Counted from the stretch's first letter, positions 1 through 12,997 are shown. The stretch: 64,000 bases of DNA from Pseudooceanicola batsensis HTCC2597 (GCF_000152725.1 NZ_CH724131.1:2501273-2565272), one strand, 5' to 3'. A program made the numbers and translations. Notes: generated by a model from the letters alone, not told the origin.

Positions 1-425
1 TTGCTGGACCGGATCGAAAAGCGCGCGGCGACCTCGCCGTCGTCCTTGTCCGCCAGAACATAGGTGACGACGCCCGCCCCCTCGTCCTGCCGTTCGACGG
101 CATAGCCCGCCCGGAAGGCGAAGGATTCGACCAGCGCCGGCAACAGCACCGTGCCCGTGGTCGCCGCCCCCGATATCGCCAGCTCGGCGACGAAGGCCTC
201 GAGATTCGGGCATCCGGGCCCGTCGCAGACCACGCCCGAACCGTCCACGGTCAGCTCGCCGAAATCGGTCTCGACCCGGTAGAACTCTCCGTCGAAGCCC
301 AGCAGCATGCCGCGGATCGTCACGCTGCCGTCCCGCGAGGTCAGGGTCACGTCCTGGGAGATGGCCGGGACGGCGGTCTTGTACAGAAGAAGTGCGGCGC
401 AAAGCACCGCACGCAGGATGGTCAT
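1..425 (-). CDS. phosphate-type substrate-binding/OmpA family protein (N-terminal part)
   Basis: An open frame begins with ATG at 425 and runs off the left edge, so about 141 N-terminal residues are visible. It opens with a signal peptide (MTILRAVLCAALLLYKTAVPAIS, cleavage near residue 23), so the protein is exported. The mature start (QDVTLTSRDGSVTIRG, then GFDGEFYRVETDFGELTVDG and a CDGPGCPN segment) resembles Rhodobacteraceae proteins that join a PstS-like substrate-binding domain to a C-terminal OmpA domain. The OmpA part would lie outside the window, so the architecture is inferred. The gene starts 22 bases after the stop of the next minus-strand gene and is probably cotranscribed with it. 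Confidence 0.6.
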   Translation of the reverse strand, partial: MTILRAVLCAALLLYKTAVPAISQDVTLTSRDGSVTIRGMLLGFDGEFYRVETDFGELTVDGSGVVCDGPGCPNLEAFVAELAISGAATTGTVLLPALVESFAFRAGYAVERQDEGAGVVTYVLADKDDGEVAARFSIRSS

Positions 426-447
426 ATGGTCCTCGGAGAGCCGCCTG

Positions 448-1470
448 TTATCTGGCGGCGATCTTCAGGTCATCGACAAGGTTTTTCAACAGAAGATAAT
501 CCCCGACCGCGTCGCAGGCGGGAAGCACCACGTCCAGTGTCGAGACCTGCGGTTCCCTGCCGCCCGACACCTGGATCACTTCGGCCATCAGGTCCCGGTC
601 GCAGTTCGTTTCCGTCACCTCGACCTCGACGGTCAGCGCGACCTCGCCCGAGGCCGTCGTCGTCCCGGTCGGAAAGGTGTAGACGTCGGCCATGCTGGCC
701 TCGGCCGCTTCCGCATCGCCCAGCCGGACGAGGAACCCGCCCTCGCCCCGGGCCGCGACCGCGGCCTCGCGCGGGGCACCGGCCCAGACATGGCCGGCCG
801 TGTCGTACTCCGCGCCGAATTCGCGTGCATGAACGGCGACGCCGGTGCGGCCGCCATGCCACTGCACCACGGCCCGGTCGTAGAAGGCGAGGCTGTCGAC
901 CCGCATCTCGAGCGCGGCGGCGTTGCCGTCCCCCGTCCTGGCGACGAACAGCGCCTCTTCCTCTAGCGCGGGAACCTCGACCTCCAGGATCCCCTCGGCA
1001 TCGGTGGAAGCCGTAAAGGACATGCGGCCATGCACCAGCGTCACGCGCGCGTTCGGCTGACAGGGCGCGGTGAGCCGAAGCGCCACCATCGCCGCCGCAC
1101 GCGAGTCGCCGGAGAGATCGAGGGCGCATTCGTCGGTCATCCCGGGCTCGCTCAACGCGGCCCCCGGCATGTCCATGAGATCGTCGGACGAAGCGGCGGC
1201 AAGCACCGGCGTCTCGGGCAGATCGGCGTCGTCCGGCAGGGCCCCGGACAGATCAGCGGAGGTCAGCGAGATCGAGACCAGGCGCACAGGCCTGGCGTCC
1301 AGCGCGGCGGGGCTCTCGGCCTCCTGAGGGAGGGTCGTGTCCGGCACCCGGACCATGGCGATCTGATCCGCCGCGGGCTCCGGCCCGGCGCCCGACTGCA
1401 TGTAGAGGCCGGCGGCCCCCGCCAGCGCGACGGTACCGCCCATTATGGCGATCCTGCTGATCTTGAACAT
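448..1470 (-). CDS. membrane-anchored or secreted hypothetical protein downstream of secA
   Basis: A 340-residue protein with an N-terminal hydrophobic segment (about residues 8-25, IAIMGGTVALAGAAGLYM) that is either a membrane anchor or an uncleaved signal. An acidic, Ala/Pro-rich linker follows, then a region from about residue 115 with Cys residues in ECALD and APCQPN, which suggests a periplasmic beta-rich fold. I recognise no catalytic motif. Similar proteins sit beside secA in Roseobacter genomes and are sometimes labelled translocase, with no functional support that I can see here. It lies between secA and the substrate-binding/OmpA gene, all on the same strand. ATG at 1470 is the natural start because the hydrophobic segment follows directly. 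Confidence 0.6.
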   Translation of the reverse strand: MFKISRIAIMGGTVALAGAAGLYMQSGAGPEPAADQIAMVRVPDTTLPQEAESPAALDARPVRLVSISLTSADLSGALPDDADLPETPVLAAASSDDLMDMPGAALSEPGMTDECALDLSGDSRAAAMVALRLTAPCQPNARVTLVHGRMSFTASTDAEGILEVEVPALEEEALFVARTGDGNAAALEMRVDSLAFYDRAVVQWHGGRTGVAVHAREFGAEYDTAGHVWAGAPREAAVAARGEGGFLVRLGDAEAAEASMADVYTFPTGTTTASGEVALTVEVEVTETNCDRDLMAEVIQVSGGREPQVSTLDVVLPACDAVGDYLLLKNLVDDLKIAAR

Positions 1471-1617
1471 CGTTCTCTCCGATCACGTTCCGGACCGGAA
1501 AATGGATGCCAATAAGGGCGAACTTATGACGAAGTCGTGCCGAACATCTGCTCCGCCGGGCGAGCATCATCGCACGGCGGACACGAAGACCCGCGCGTCA
1601 GGACCGGTAGCGCGAGC

Positions 1618-4404
<2,787 letters not shown>

Positions 4405-4578
4405 GATCTGATCCGTTCCGGTTGTTGACGTCGATGTGTTGGCGGTCCGGTTGTACAGCCCCGCCACTGCCCATAGAACGGGGGCCAATCGGGGCCCCGC
4501 AAAGCCATAGTGCGATGTAAGGGGACACCCTTACCCTGTCAACGCCGCGCCCGGACGCGGCCCATCAAAGGCTTCAAC

Positions 4579-5427
4579 ATGACGCAACGACTGATCCAGG
4601 CCGCCGCGGTATCCTTCACTCTGGCGATGGCCGCGCCCGTGCAGGCCCAGGACGAAACAACGGCCGACACGGTCGTCGCGACCGTCGACGGAACCGAGAT
4701 CACCCTGGGGCACATGATCCTGCTGCGCCAGTCTCTGCCGCAGCAATACGGCCAGCTTCCCGACGAGGTCCTGTTCCAGGGCATCCTCGATCAGCTGGTG
4801 CAGCAGACCGCGCTGAGCAAAAGCTACGAAGGCGACACCCCGCGCAGCATCCGCCTGGCACTGGAGAACGAAGAGCGCGGCCTGATCGCCGCCAAGGCCG
4901 TGCGGGACGTGCTCTCCGATGGGGTCACCGACGAAGCCATCCAGCAGGCTTATGACGATACCTACGGCAACGCGGAACCCGAGACGGAGTACAAGGCCGC
5001 GCATATCCTCGTCGAGACCGAGGAAGAGGCCCGCGCCATCGTCGAGGAGCTGAACGGGGGCGGCGACTTCGCCGAACTCGCCCAGGAAAAATCCACCGGT
5101 CCCTCCGCTCCGAACGGCGGCGAACTGGGCTGGTTCGGCAAGGGCATGATGGTCGCCCCGTTCGAAGAGGCTGTCGTGGGCATGGAACCCGGCGCCGTCT
5201 CCGAGCCGGTTCAGACCCAGTTCGGCTGGCATGTGATCCAGCTTCAGGAGACCCGCACCAAGGACGCCCCCGCGCTCGAGGACGTCCGGGACGAACTGCG
5301 GGGTCAGGTCGAACAGCAACTCGTGAAGGCGCATATTGACGCGCTGGTCGAAAACGCGAATGTGGACACCACCGGGGCCGACGCCGTCGATCCCGCGCAG
5401 CTGAGCAATATCGACCTTCTGGAGTGA
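4579..5427 (+). CDS. periplasmic parvulin-type peptidyl-prolyl isomerase
   Basis: A 282-residue exported foldase that should assist folding of proteins after Sec export. ATG 4579 is chosen because it opens a clear signal peptide (MTQRLIQAAAVSFTLAMAAPVQA, cleavage before QDE) and has an AAAGG ribosome site upstream. A SurA/PrsA-like N-terminal helical region (about 30-135) precedes one rotamase domain (about 138-230) with the typical AAHILVETEEEA, NGGELGWFGKGMMVAPFEEA and TQFGWHVIQL elements. It is divergent from secA, a neighbourhood that fits its job. argJ begins 3 bases after its stop. Confidence 0.92.
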   Translation: MTQRLIQAAAVSFTLAMAAPVQAQDETTADTVVATVDGTEITLGHMILLRQSLPQQYGQLPDEVLFQGILDQLVQQTALSKSYEGDTPRSIRLALENEERGLIAAKAVRDVLSDGVTDEAIQQAYDDTYGNAEPETEYKAAHILVETEEEARAIVEELNGGGDFAELAQEKSTGPSAPNGGELGWFGKGMMVAPFEEAVVGMEPGAVSEPVQTQFGWHVIQLQETRTKDAPALEDVRDELRGQVEQQLVKAHIDALVENANVDTTGADAVDPAQLSNIDLLE

Positions 5428-5430
5428 TCT

Positions 5431-6660
5431 ATGGGCGGCACACCCCCGCGTTCCCCCCTGGCGCCCGCGTCCTTCCCCGACCTTCCGGTGATCGCGGGCG
5501 TTGAGTTCGCCACCGCCGAAGCCGGCGTGAAATACAGCAACAGGAAAGACGTGATGCTGGCCCGGCTGGCGCCGGGCACATCCGTCGCAGGGGTATTCAC
5601 GCGTTCGGCCACACGCTCGGCCCCCGTACTGGACTGCCAGGACAAGATCGGGCGTGACAGCCGGAACGCCGCCGCCATCATCGTGAACTCGGGCAATTCC
5701 AACGCCTTCACCGGCCGCAACGGCCGCGAGTCGGTGAGCCGGATCACCGCGGCCACGGCCGAAGCCCTCGGGATCGACGAATCCCGGGTGTTTTCCTCCT
5801 CCACCGGGGTGATCGGCGAACCGCTCCCGCATGATCGCATCACCGCGAAACTCTCCGAACTCGCCGGCAACCTGCAGGCCGGAGGTATCGAGGAGGCCGC
5901 CGGTGCGATCATGACCACCGACACCTATCCCAAGGGCGCCGGGGCCGAGGTCACGATCGACGGCCAGAGGGTGAAGATCGCGGGCATCGCCAAGGGCTCG
6001 GGCATGATCGCGCCGGATATGGCGACCATGCTGGTCTACATCTTCACCGATGCCGCGATCGAGCGGGACGTCCTGCAGTCCATGGTCTCGGCCAACGCGG
6101 ACCTGACCTTCAACTGCATCACCGTCGATAGCGACACCTCGACCTCGGACACGCTGCTCTGCGCCGCGACCGGCGCCTCCGGCATCCGGGTGACCGAGGC
6201 CAACACCAATTTCATCGACGCCCTGCGGGGCGTGATGCTGGACCTGGCGCACCAGGTGGTCCGTGACGGCGAGGGCGCCACGAAATTCGTCCAGATCCAC
6301 GTGACCGGCGCGCAGTCCGATGCCGACGCCCGGACCCACGCCCTCTCCATCGCGAACTCGCCGCTGGTCAAGACGGCCATCGCCGGGGAAGACCCGAACT
6401 GGGGGCGCATTGTCATGGCCATCGGCAAGTCGGGCGCCGCCGCCGACAGGGATCTGCTATCGATCTGGTTCGGCGACGTGCTGGTCGCCGACAGGGGCTG
6501 GCGCGCCGAAGGCTACCGCGAAGAGGACGGCGCCGCACACATGACGGGCACGGACATCGACATCCGGGTAGATCTCGGACTGGGCGGCGGCACCGCCACG
6601 GTGTGGACCTGCGACCTCACGCACGGCTACATCTCGATCAACGCCGACTACCGGTCGTGA
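5431..6660 (+). CDS. argJ: bifunctional glutamate N-acetyltransferase/ornithine acetyltransferase ArgJ
   Basis: ArgJ moves the acetyl group from N-acetylornithine to glutamate, recycling acetyl in arginine synthesis; bifunctional forms also use acetyl-CoA. The 409-residue length is normal. The self-cleavage motif KGSGMIAPDMATML is present, and the predicted cleavage is Ala198-Thr199, with Thr199 becoming the nucleophile of the beta chain. Other family blocks are VNSGNSNAFTG, SSTGVIGEPLP and the near-C-terminal GEDPNWGRIVMAIGKSG. It starts 3 bases after the parvulin gene, and its TGA overlaps the GTG start of mutT. argG is in the same window but some 26 kb away. Confidence 0.96.
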   Translation: MGGTPPRSPLAPASFPDLPVIAGVEFATAEAGVKYSNRKDVMLARLAPGTSVAGVFTRSATRSAPVLDCQDKIGRDSRNAAAIIVNSGNSNAFTGRNGRESVSRITAATAEALGIDESRVFSSSTGVIGEPLPHDRITAKLSELAGNLQAGGIEEAAGAIMTTDTYPKGAGAEVTIDGQRVKIAGIAKGSGMIAPDMATMLVYIFTDAAIERDVLQSMVSANADLTFNCITVDSDTSTSDTLLCAATGASGIRVTEANTNFIDALRGVMLDLAHQVVRDGEGATKFVQIHVTGAQSDADARTHALSIANSPLVKTAIAGEDPNWGRIVMAIGKSGAAADRDLLSIWFGDVLVADRGWRAEGYREEDGAAHMTGTDIDIRVDLGLGGGTATVWTCDLTHGYISINADYRS

Positions 6661-7058
6661 GCAGGGTCGTTCTGGTCTCGGCGGTGGCGCTGATCGACCG
6701 CGATGGGCGGGTTCTGCTGGCCCAGCGGCCGGAAGGCAAGTCCATGGCGGGCCTCTGGGAGTTTCCGGGCGGCAAGGTCGAGCCGGGCGAGAGCCCCGAA
6801 GCCGCGCTGATCCGGGAGCTGCACGAGGAACTCGGGATCGAGACCTGGAACTCCTGCCTCGCCCCGCTCACCTTCGCCTCGCACGCCTATGACGAGTTTC
6901 ACCTGCTGATGCCCCTGTTCGCCTGTCGGAAGTGGGACGGCCAGCCGCAGCCGCAGGAAGGTCAGAGACTTGCCTGGGCCCGCCCCGAGCGGCTACGCGA
7001 CTATCCGATGCCGCCAGCGGACCTCCCCTTGATCCCCATCCTCCGCGACTGGTTGTGA
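6657..7058 (+). CDS. mutT: 8-oxo-dGTP pyrophosphohydrolase MutT (Nudix)
   Basis: A 133-residue Nudix enzyme that should hydrolyse oxidised purine nucleotides and so prevent A:T to C:G changes. I use the GTG at 6657, which overlaps the argJ stop as GTGA and gives the usual start SRVVLVSAVALIDRDGRVLL. The Nudix box runs from about residue 38 (GGKVEPGESPEAALIRELHEELG) with the REx2EE core intact. The substrate-side region EFPGGK matches MutT rather than the other Nudix proteins here. Translational coupling to argJ is a recurring arrangement in this family of organisms. Confidence 0.9.
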   Translation: MSRVVLVSAVALIDRDGRVLLAQRPEGKSMAGLWEFPGGKVEPGESPEAALIRELHEELGIETWNSCLAPLTFASHAYDEFHLLMPLFACRKWDGQPQPQEGQRLAWARPERLRDYPMPPADLPLIPILRDWL

Positions 7059-7248
7059 CCCCGCCGTCAGCCGGATGGGCGCTGCAATCAGAGCGCTGCG
7101 CCGCAACAAATGAATCGGCACAACGCATGAAGCCCGAAATTAGTTCAGAAAAAATTCGCTTTATGACTGAATTTTGAACATCGGGTAGTAGGCGAAGCCA
7201 ATTTTTTACTGTAGGTTGTGAAACAATCTTTGCGGGGAGAAGGTTACT

Positions 7249-7389
7249 ATGCTTAAAACCATCACAGTCGGGTCCTGTGTTTCTGTGCAGGGTACTTATG
7301 TCGGCACCACCGCCGATGGACGCGTCGAAGTGCGCGTCGGCAATCAGGTTTTCCGCGGCACGCCCGTGGGCGGCGCTGTAGCGGCCTGA
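7249..7389 (+). CDS. small conserved-looking peptide gene, 46 residues
   Basis: ATG at 7249 has an excellent ribosome site (GGGGAGAAGG, 7234-7243) and encodes 46 residues beginning MLKTITVGSCVSVQG and ending GTPVGGAVAA. The pattern of alternating hydrophobic and polar residues (TYVGTTADGRVEVRVGNQVF) suggests a tiny beta-sheet or SH3-like fold with a GDGR-type turn. There is no signal peptide or membrane segment. A strong terminator follows at 7426-7447 and AT-rich DNA precedes it, so it looks like a monocistronic gene. Small proteins of this type occur in related genomes as far as I recall, but the function is unknown to me. Confidence 0.6.
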   Translation: MLKTITVGSCVSVQGTYVGTTADGRVEVRVGNQVFRGTPVGGAVAA

Positions 7390-7425
7390 CATAGCCACGA
7401 CAATACCGACAACTTGACGACTTGG

Positions 7426-7453
7426 GACAGGATGCTCGCATCCTGTCGTTTTC
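7426..7453 (+). terminator. intrinsic terminator of the 46-residue peptide gene
   Basis: Perfect 9-bp stem (GACAGGATG 7426-7434 and CATCCTGTC 7439-7447) with a CTCG loop, followed by GTTTTCTC. It lies 37 bases after the peptide stop. Confidence 0.8.
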
Positions 7454-7514
7454 TCGTGCGTGACCGACACTGCGCGAGACATCGATCAGGATAACGGAAC
7501 CCTGTCCGAAACGA

Positions 7515-7550
7515 AAAAGCGCGCCCCTGAAGGCGCGCTTTTCCTTTTTC
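7515..7550 (-). terminator. bidirectional intrinsic terminator after infB
   Basis: Stem AAGCGCGCC (7517-7525) pairs with GGCGCGCTT (7532-7540) around a six-base loop. On the minus strand it is followed by TTTCG, on the plus strand by TTCCTTTTTC. It lies 23 bases beyond the infB stop and ends the rimP-nusA-ylxR-infB transcript. Confidence 0.85.
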
Positions 7551-7562
7551 CGTTCGACCGGA

Positions 7563-10064
7563 TCAAAGCGTCCGTTCGACTTCTTCCCGTTCGAAGATCT
7601 CGATCACGTCGCCCGGACGAACGTCTTCGTAATTCTCGAACGCCATCCCGCATTCCTGACCCGAGATCACCTCGGCCACTTCGTCCTTGAAGCGCTTGAG
7701 TGTCTTCAGCGTCCCCTCGTGGATCACCACATCGTCGCGCAGCAGCCGGACCCCGGCCGAACGGCGTGCAACGCCTTCGGTGACCAGGCAACCGGCGACC
7801 TTGCCGACGCCCGAGACCTTGAAGACCTCCTTGATCTGGGCGTAGCCGATGAAGTTCTCGCGGATCTCGGCGGACAACAGACCCGATGCCGCGGCCTTCA
7901 CGTCATCCACGAGGTCGTAGATCACCGAGTAGTACCGGATCTCCACGCCCTTCTGGTTCGCCGCATTCCGCGCCGGAGCGTTCGCCCGGACGTTGAACCC
8001 GAAGACCGGAGCCCCGGACGCCTCGGCCAGGCCGATATCGCTCTCGGTGATTGCGCCGACGCCGGCATGAAGCACCCGCACACGGACCTCTTCGTTGCCG
8101 ATCTTTTCCATCGCCTGAACGATGGCCTCGGCCGAGCCCTGAACGTCCGCCTTGACCAGGATCGGCATCTCGGTGACGTTCTCGTCTTCCTTGGCCTTCT
8201 GCATCAGCTGTTCGAGGGTCGTCGCGGCGCCTGCGGCGGCGCGCTTCTCCTTGGCGGATTTCTCGCGGTATTCGGCGATCTCGCGGGCCTGCGCCTCGGT
8301 CTCGGTCACGTTCAGCACGTCGCCCGCTTCGGGCGTGCCGTTGAGACCCAGCACCTCGACCGGAACCGACGGCCCCGCCTCCTTGACGCGCTCGCCCTTG
8401 TCGTTCACGAGCGCCCGGACCTTGCCGTACTGCTCGCCCACGACGAAGACGTCGCCCTGGCGGAGCGTGCCCGACTGGACAAGCACCGTCGCCACGGGAC
8501 CGCGCCCGACGTCGAGCTGCGCTTCGATCACCGCGCCGACGGCCGCCCGATCGGGGTTGGCCTTGAGTTCGAGGATCTCGGCCTGCAGCGCGATCGCTTC
8601 GAGCAGTTCGTCCAGGCCCTGCCCGCTATGGGCCGACACCTCGACATCCTGCACGTCACCGGACATCTGCTCGACGATCACCTCGTGCTGGAGCAGCTCG
8701 CTCCGCACGGTGTTGGCATCCGCCTCGGGCTTGTCGATCTTGTTGATCGCCACGATCATCGGAACCCCGGCGGCCTTGGCATGATTGATCGCCTCGACCG
8801 TCTGCGGCATGACCGAGTCGTCCGCGGCCACGACCAGCACGACGATATCCGTCACCTGCGCACCGCGGGCCCGCATCGAGGTAAAGGCGGCGTGGCCCGG
8901 CGTATCGAGGAAGGTCAGGGTCTGCCCGCTGTCGGACTGGACCTGATAGGCACCGATATGCTGGGTGATCCCGCCGGCCTCGCCGGAGACCACCTTGGCA
9001 TTCCGGATCGCATCGAGAAGCGAGGTCTTGCCGTGGTCCACGTGGCCCATGATGGTCACGACCGGCGCGCGCGGCTTCAGGTCCTCTTCCTTGTCCTCGA
9101 CTTCCTTGATGACGTCTTCCACGTCGGCATCCGAGACGCGGACGATGTTGTGCCCGAACTCCTCGACGATCAGTTCCGCGGTATCCGCGTCGATCGTCTG
9201 GTTCTGGGTCACCATCATGCCGTTCTGCATCAGCGCCTTGACCACGTCGGCCACACGTTCGGCCATCCGGTTGGCAAGCTCGCCGACCATGATCGCCTCG
9301 GGCACCTGGACGTCCCGTACCACCTTTTCGCGCTGGACCGGGCCGCCCATGGCCTTCTGACGCGCACGCTCCTGCTTGCGCTTCATCGCGGCCAGCGATT
9401 TCTGGCGTCCGCCCTCGTCGCCCGACAGCGCCTTGTTCAGGGTCAGCTTGCCCGACCGGCGCCCGTCGGCGCGGCCCTTGCCGCGGCCGCCGCGGTCGTC
9501 GCGGTCGTTGCGCGGTTCGTTGCGGGGCGCACGATCGGCGGGGCCACCGCGGCTGGGTGCCGCCTTGGCCGAGCGCCCGCCATCATCCTGCGGCGCAGGC
9601 GCCGCGGCCTGGGCGGCCGCGCGCTTCGCGGCCTCTTCGGCCTCGCGCTTCTGGCGTTCTTCCTCTTCCGCCTTGGCCTTGAGCGCCTCTTCGCGCTCGC
9701 GCTCCTCGCGGGCCTTGGCCTCGGCCTCCTCGCGGCGACGCTCGCGTTCCTTCTCGCGCGCCTTCTCCTCGGCCTCGCGCTGCGCGACCTCTTCGGCCTC
9801 GCGCGCCTTGGCGGCCTGGACGGCCTTGAGACGACGTTCCATCTCGGCATCGGTGATGCCGGCCGGACGTTTGCCCGAGCCACCCGAAGCGGCGCCGCCG
9901 CCGGTGGACTTGCCCGCAGGACCTGGCTTGGGGACCACGACCCGCTTGCGCTTGGTTTCCACCACGACGTTCTTGGTCCGGCCATGGCTGAAGCTCTGCT
10001 TCACGCTCCCCGAACGGGGACCGCCACGAACGCCCAATGTCTTCTTGCCGTCGTTGTCACTCAT
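7563..10064 (-). CDS. infB: translation initiation factor IF-2
   Basis: IF-2 is the GTPase that places initiator tRNA on the 30S subunit and promotes subunit joining. From ATG 10064 it has 833 residues and opens [11 protein letters not shown], the usual alphaproteobacterial start. An ATG three codons upstream (10073) is possible but sits only 3 bases from the AAAGGA ribosome site. The N-terminal region has [20 protein letters not shown], followed by a long Glu/Ala/Arg-rich charged helix region (about 80-150). The G domain carries [17 protein letters not shown] and NKIDKP. It is the last gene of the operon, 32 bases after ylxR, with a terminator behind it. Confidence 0.97.
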   Translation of the reverse strand: MSDNDGKKTLGVRGGPRSGSVKQSFSHGRTKNVVVETKRKRVVVPKPGPAGKSTGGGAASGGSGKRPAGITDAEMERRLKAVQAAKAREAEEVAQREAEEKAREKERERRREEAEAKAREEREREEALKAKAEEEERQKREAEEAAKRAAAQAAAPAPQDDGGRSAKAAPSRGGPADRAPRNEPRNDRDDRGGRGKGRADGRRSGKLTLNKALSGDEGGRQKSLAAMKRKQERARQKAMGGPVQREKVVRDVQVPEAIMVGELANRMAERVADVVKALMQNGMMVTQNQTIDADTAELIVEEFGHNIVRVSDADVEDVIKEVEDKEEDLKPRAPVVTIMGHVDHGKTSLLDAIRNAKVVSGEAGGITQHIGAYQVQSDSGQTLTFLDTPGHAAFTSMRARGAQVTDIVVLVVAADDSVMPQTVEAINHAKAAGVPMIVAINKIDKPEADANTVRSELLQHEVIVEQMSGDVQDVEVSAHSGQGLDELLEAIALQAEILELKANPDRAAVGAVIEAQLDVGRGPVATVLVQSGTLRQGDVFVVGEQYGKVRALVNDKGERVKEAGPSVPVEVLGLNGTPEAGDVLNVTETEAQAREIAEYREKSAKEKRAAAGAATTLEQLMQKAKEDENVTEMPILVKADVQGSAEAIVQAMEKIGNEEVRVRVLHAGVGAITESDIGLAEASGAPVFGFNVRANAPARNAANQKGVEIRYYSVIYDLVDDVKAAASGLLSAEIRENFIGYAQIKEVFKVSGVGKVAGCLVTEGVARRSAGVRLLRDDVVIHEGTLKTLKRFKDEVAEVISGQECGMAFENYEDVRPGDVIEIFEREEVERTL

Positions 10065-10105
10065 GTGGTTCATATTTCCTTTCGGGCGGGACCCTCCCGC
10101 CAGCG

Positions 10106-10696
10106 TCAGGCGCGCAGGCCTTTCAACCTTGCGGCCTCCTCTACAACTCTTTTGCTCAGTCCGCCAGTTCCTAAGGCGGCGTGTATGACAGTTTCACGCC
10201 CGAAGGCCAACCCCAGCTCGTCTGCCGTGAGCCAGCCGATGAATCTGCCACCATAAGGGGTCGAGAGCTTGCTTTTCCCCCGGCCCGACCCGTCGCTGGC
10301 CTGGATCAGCACATCTGCATAATCCTTGGCCAGCCAATCCTTGACCTTCTCGTACCCGGCGACCGCATCGCCGGATTTGCGCGCCATCGCCAGCAGGCTG
10401 GTCACATGTGTCACCAGTCCGGCCTCGACCTGATCGATCAGCCCCTCGGGGATCGTCACGGCCTGTTTCGCCGAACGGGCGAACAGCTTCTTCGCCACTG
10501 CCGACTCGAGCGTCGCCCGCTCGGCAGTGACCCATATACCGCGTCCCGGAAGCTTTTCCAGCACATCCGGCACGATAGCGGAATCCGGTCCGACCACGAA
10601 GCGGACCAGCCCCTCCTTGGGCCGGACCTCTCCGGTGACGATACACTTCCGTTCCGGACCGGCTTCCCGGTCCCTGGTTCGACCGCCTCGGGTCAT
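10106..10696 (-). CDS. ylxR: YlxR family nucleic-acid-binding protein (DUF448) with L7Ae-like C-terminus
   Basis: 196 residues. The N-terminal part carries the YlxR signature ([20 protein letters not shown], then LPGRGIWVT), a small RNA-binding fold always found between nusA and infB. The C-terminal part (about 95-185), with [22 protein letters not shown], looks like a ribosomal L7Ae/YlxQ-type domain, so two genes that are separate in Firmicutes are fused here, as is common in alphaproteobacteria. It starts 16 bases after nusA, which supports cotranscription. YlxR proteins have been linked to RNase P and to transcription control in other bacteria; the role here is inferred. Confidence 0.88.
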   Translation of the reverse strand: MTRGGRTRDREAGPERKCIVTGEVRPKEGLVRFVVGPDSAIVPDVLEKLPGRGIWVTAERATLESAVAKKLFARSAKQAVTIPEGLIDQVEAGLVTHVTSLLAMARKSGDAVAGYEKVKDWLAKDYADVLIQASDGSGRGKSKLSTPYGGRFIGWLTADELGLAFGRETVIHAALGTGGLSKRVVEEAARLKGLRA

Positions 10697-10712
10697 CGCG
10701 GTTCCTCCGGGG

Positions 10713-12323
10713 TCAGGCGTCGGCCTGAGCCTCCACCTCTTCCGAAGCTTCCTCGGCCTCGAGTTCCGCCGGATCGACCCAGCCCAGCATGACGCGTGCG
10801 TTCATGACCATGTGCTGCGCTTCCTCGAGCGAGACGTCGAAGGGTTCCAGCAGACCGTCATCCTTGACACGCTCGCCCTCTACCGTCGTCCAGCCGCCGG
10901 CCAGTTCCCAGTCGGCGCAGGTGGCGAAATCCTCGAGCGTCTTCACACCGTCCTCGGCCAGGGCCTGAATCATCTGGGGTGTCAGCCCCTCGAATTCAAT
11001 AAGGCTGTCTTCGGCACCCAGTTCGCGGGCGCGTTCCATCGCCGCCTTGGCCTGGGCCTCGAGAACGTCACGGGCGCGCGCCTGCAGTTCGTTCGCCGTC
11101 TCTTCGTCGACGCCGTCGATCACCAGCAGCTCGTCGATCTCGACATATGCGACCTCTTCGAGGTTCGTGAAGCCTTCGGAAACGAGAAGCTGGGCGAAGA
11201 ATTCGTCCAGATCGAGCGTATCGACGAACAGCTTGGTGCGTTCCTCGAACTCTTTCTGACGACGGGCCGATTCCTCTTCTTCCGTCATGATGTCGATGTC
11301 GAGCGCGGTAAGCTGCGATGCCAGACGCACGTTCTGACCGCGCCGGCCGATGGCGAGCGAAAGCTGCTCTTCCGGCACCACCACCTCGATCCGCTCGGCC
11401 TCTTCGTCGAGAACCACCTTGGTGACCTCGGCGGGCTGCAGCGCGTTGACGAGGAAGGTCGGCTGATCCTCGTTCCAGGGGATGATGTCGATCTTTTCGC
11501 CCTGAAGTTCGTTCACCACGGCCTGAACGCGGCTGCCGCGCATCCCGACACAGGCGCCGACCGGGTCGATCGACCCGTCGTAGGAGATCACGGCGATCTT
11601 GGCGCGCGACCCCGGATCGCGGGCGACGGCCTTGATCTCGATGATTCCCTCGTAGATCTCGGGCACTTCCATCTTGAAGAGCTCGGCCATGAACTGCGGA
11701 TCGGTGCGGCTCAGGAAGATCTGCGGCCCGCGCTGTTCGCGGCGCACATCCTTGATGTAGCAGCGGATCCGGTCGTTCGGGCGATAGCTCTCGCGGCCGA
11801 TCTTCTCGTTCCGGCGCAGGATGGCTTCGCCCCGGCCCACATCGACGATGATATTGCCGTATTCCTCGCGCTTGACGACACCGTTGATGATCGTGCCGGC
11901 GCGGTCCTTGAATTCCTCGTACTGGCGGTCGCGCTCGGCCTCGCGCACCTTCTGGAGAATCACCTGCTTGGCGGACTGGGCTGCGATCCGGCCCATGTCG
12001 ACCGGCGGAACCTCTTCGGTGAAGGTGTCGCCGACCTGCGGATCGGCCATGTACTGCCGGGCCTGCTCAACCGTCATCTCGGCCTGGTAATTCTCCAGCT
12101 CCTCGTCCTCGACCACGGTGCGGACGCGGGTAAAGGTCGCGCGGCCCGTCTTGCGGTCGATCGACACGCGGATGTCCATCTCGGCGCCGTAGCGGCTCTT
12201 CGCGGCGCGGGCGAGGGATTCCTCCATCGCTTCGACAACCAGGCCGGGGTCGATCATCTTCTCGCGCGCGACCGCTTCGGCGGTCTGCAGAAGTTCAAGC
12301 TGGTTGGCAGAGGTAATCGCCAT
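10713..12323 (-). CDS. nusA: transcription termination/antitermination factor NusA
   Basis: NusA binds RNA polymerase and RNA and modulates pausing, termination and antitermination. ATG 12323 ([22 protein letters not shown]) is used; it has a GAGGAGG ribosome site at 9 bases, while the upstream extension overlaps rimP. The resulting 536 residues contain the N-terminal polymerase-binding domain, an S1 domain (about 130-200), two KH domains ([18 protein letters not shown] and [16 protein letters not shown]) and C-terminal acidic helix-hairpin-helix repeats. The start lies 4 bases after the rimP stop. Confidence 0.97.
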   Translation of the reverse strand: MAITSANQLELLQTAEAVAREKMIDPGLVVEAMEESLARAAKSRYGAEMDIRVSIDRKTGRATFTRVRTVVEDEELENYQAEMTVEQARQYMADPQVGDTFTEEVPPVDMGRIAAQSAKQVILQKVREAERDRQYEEFKDRAGTIINGVVKREEYGNIIVDVGRGEAILRRNEKIGRESYRPNDRIRCYIKDVRREQRGPQIFLSRTDPQFMAELFKMEVPEIYEGIIEIKAVARDPGSRAKIAVISYDGSIDPVGACVGMRGSRVQAVVNELQGEKIDIIPWNEDQPTFLVNALQPAEVTKVVLDEEAERIEVVVPEEQLSLAIGRRGQNVRLASQLTALDIDIMTEEEESARRQKEFEERTKLFVDTLDLDEFFAQLLVSEGFTNLEEVAYVEIDELLVIDGVDEETANELQARARDVLEAQAKAAMERARELGAEDSLIEFEGLTPQMIQALAEDGVKTLEDFATCADWELAGGWTTVEGERVKDDGLLEPFDVSLEEAQHMVMNARVMLGWVDPAELEAEEASEEVEAQADA

Positions 12324-12327
12324 CGTT

Positions 12328-12897
12328 TCAGTCCTCCTCGGAACCTTCCTCAGTCTCAATGTCGTCGAATTGGCTTTCGTCGAGCTGCCCCGCGTCCTTG
12401 CGCGCCTTGAGCATCTCCTTGATGAGCTCGTCGGTCAGGACCAGCTTGGCATCCGCCAGCCAGTCGAAGTGCAGCCCGACGGTGCCTTCTTCTATGTTGA
12501 TCAGGATCTCGCCGCCTTCGACCCCGGCAAGAACCCCCTTGAAGCGCTTGCGACCGTCGATCAGTTCGGTCGTCTCGATCTTGGCCTCGTAGCCCTGGAA
12601 CGTGTCGAAATCCTTGAGCCGGGTCAGCGGCCGGTCGATCCCGGGCGACGACACCTCGAGCGTGTAGGCGTCGCTTACGGGATCCTCCACATCGAGCGTC
12701 GCGCTCACGGCGTTCGAGATTTCGGCGCATTCGTCCACCTCGATCCCGCCGCCGGGACGTTCGGCCATGATCTGAAGCGTCTTGGTCTGTCCGCCCATCA
12801 GGCGCAGGCGCACCAGTTCGAACCCCATGTCCTCGATGACGGGGGTCACGATCTCGGCCAGGCGACGGTCGATGGCGGTCTTGGCGATAAGGTCCAT
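12328..12897 (-). CDS. rimP: ribosome maturation factor RimP
   Basis: RimP assists maturation of the 30S subunit. ATG 12897 ([20 protein letters not shown]) gives 189 residues; an upstream in-frame TTG at 12921 is less likely because it would sit inside the leader terminator. Family blocks [37 protein letters not shown] and [20 protein letters not shown] are clear. The C-terminal acidic extension (EEGSEED) is typical of alphaproteobacteria. It is the first gene of the rimP-nusA-ylxR-infB operon and lies behind the promoter and terminator described at 12920-13026. Confidence 0.95.
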   Translation of the reverse strand: MDLIAKTAIDRRLAEIVTPVIEDMGFELVRLRLMGGQTKTLQIMAERPGGGIEVDECAEISNAVSATLDVEDPVSDAYTLEVSSPGIDRPLTRLKDFDTFQGYEAKIETTELIDGRKRFKGVLAGVEGGEILINIEEGTVGLHFDWLADAKLVLTDELIKEMLKARKDAGQLDESQFDDIETEEGSEED

Positions 12898-12919
12898 GGG
12901 GGACGTGATCTCCGGGTAC

Positions 12920-12943
12920 AAAAAAACGGGCGCGCGGCCCGTT
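12920..12943 (-). terminator. leader terminator (probable attenuator) before rimP
   Basis: Read on the minus strand, a 7-bp stem (AACGGGC 12943-12937 and GCCCGTT 12931-12925, five-base loop) is followed by seven T residues ending at 12920. It stands only 22 bases before the rimP ATG and after a good promoter in the same direction. No minus-strand gene ends nearby (the next upstream one ends at 13548, with a plus-strand gene in between), so premature termination in the operon leader is the simplest role. Confidence 0.75.
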
Positions 12944-12997
12944 GATGCATCCGGTGGAGCGTTTCGGCCAGAGCCTCAACACGCCGCTGTTGAGCGG

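Noticed and set aside
7141..7185. AT-rich inverted repeat (AAAATTC/GAATTTT) as a mutT terminator
   Set aside because: The pairing is imperfect and weak, and the U tract is not positioned behind a stable stem.
7719..10256. 845-codon open frame on the plus strand opposite infB
   Set aside because: Antisense shadow of infB, with low-complexity His/Arg/Leu composition.
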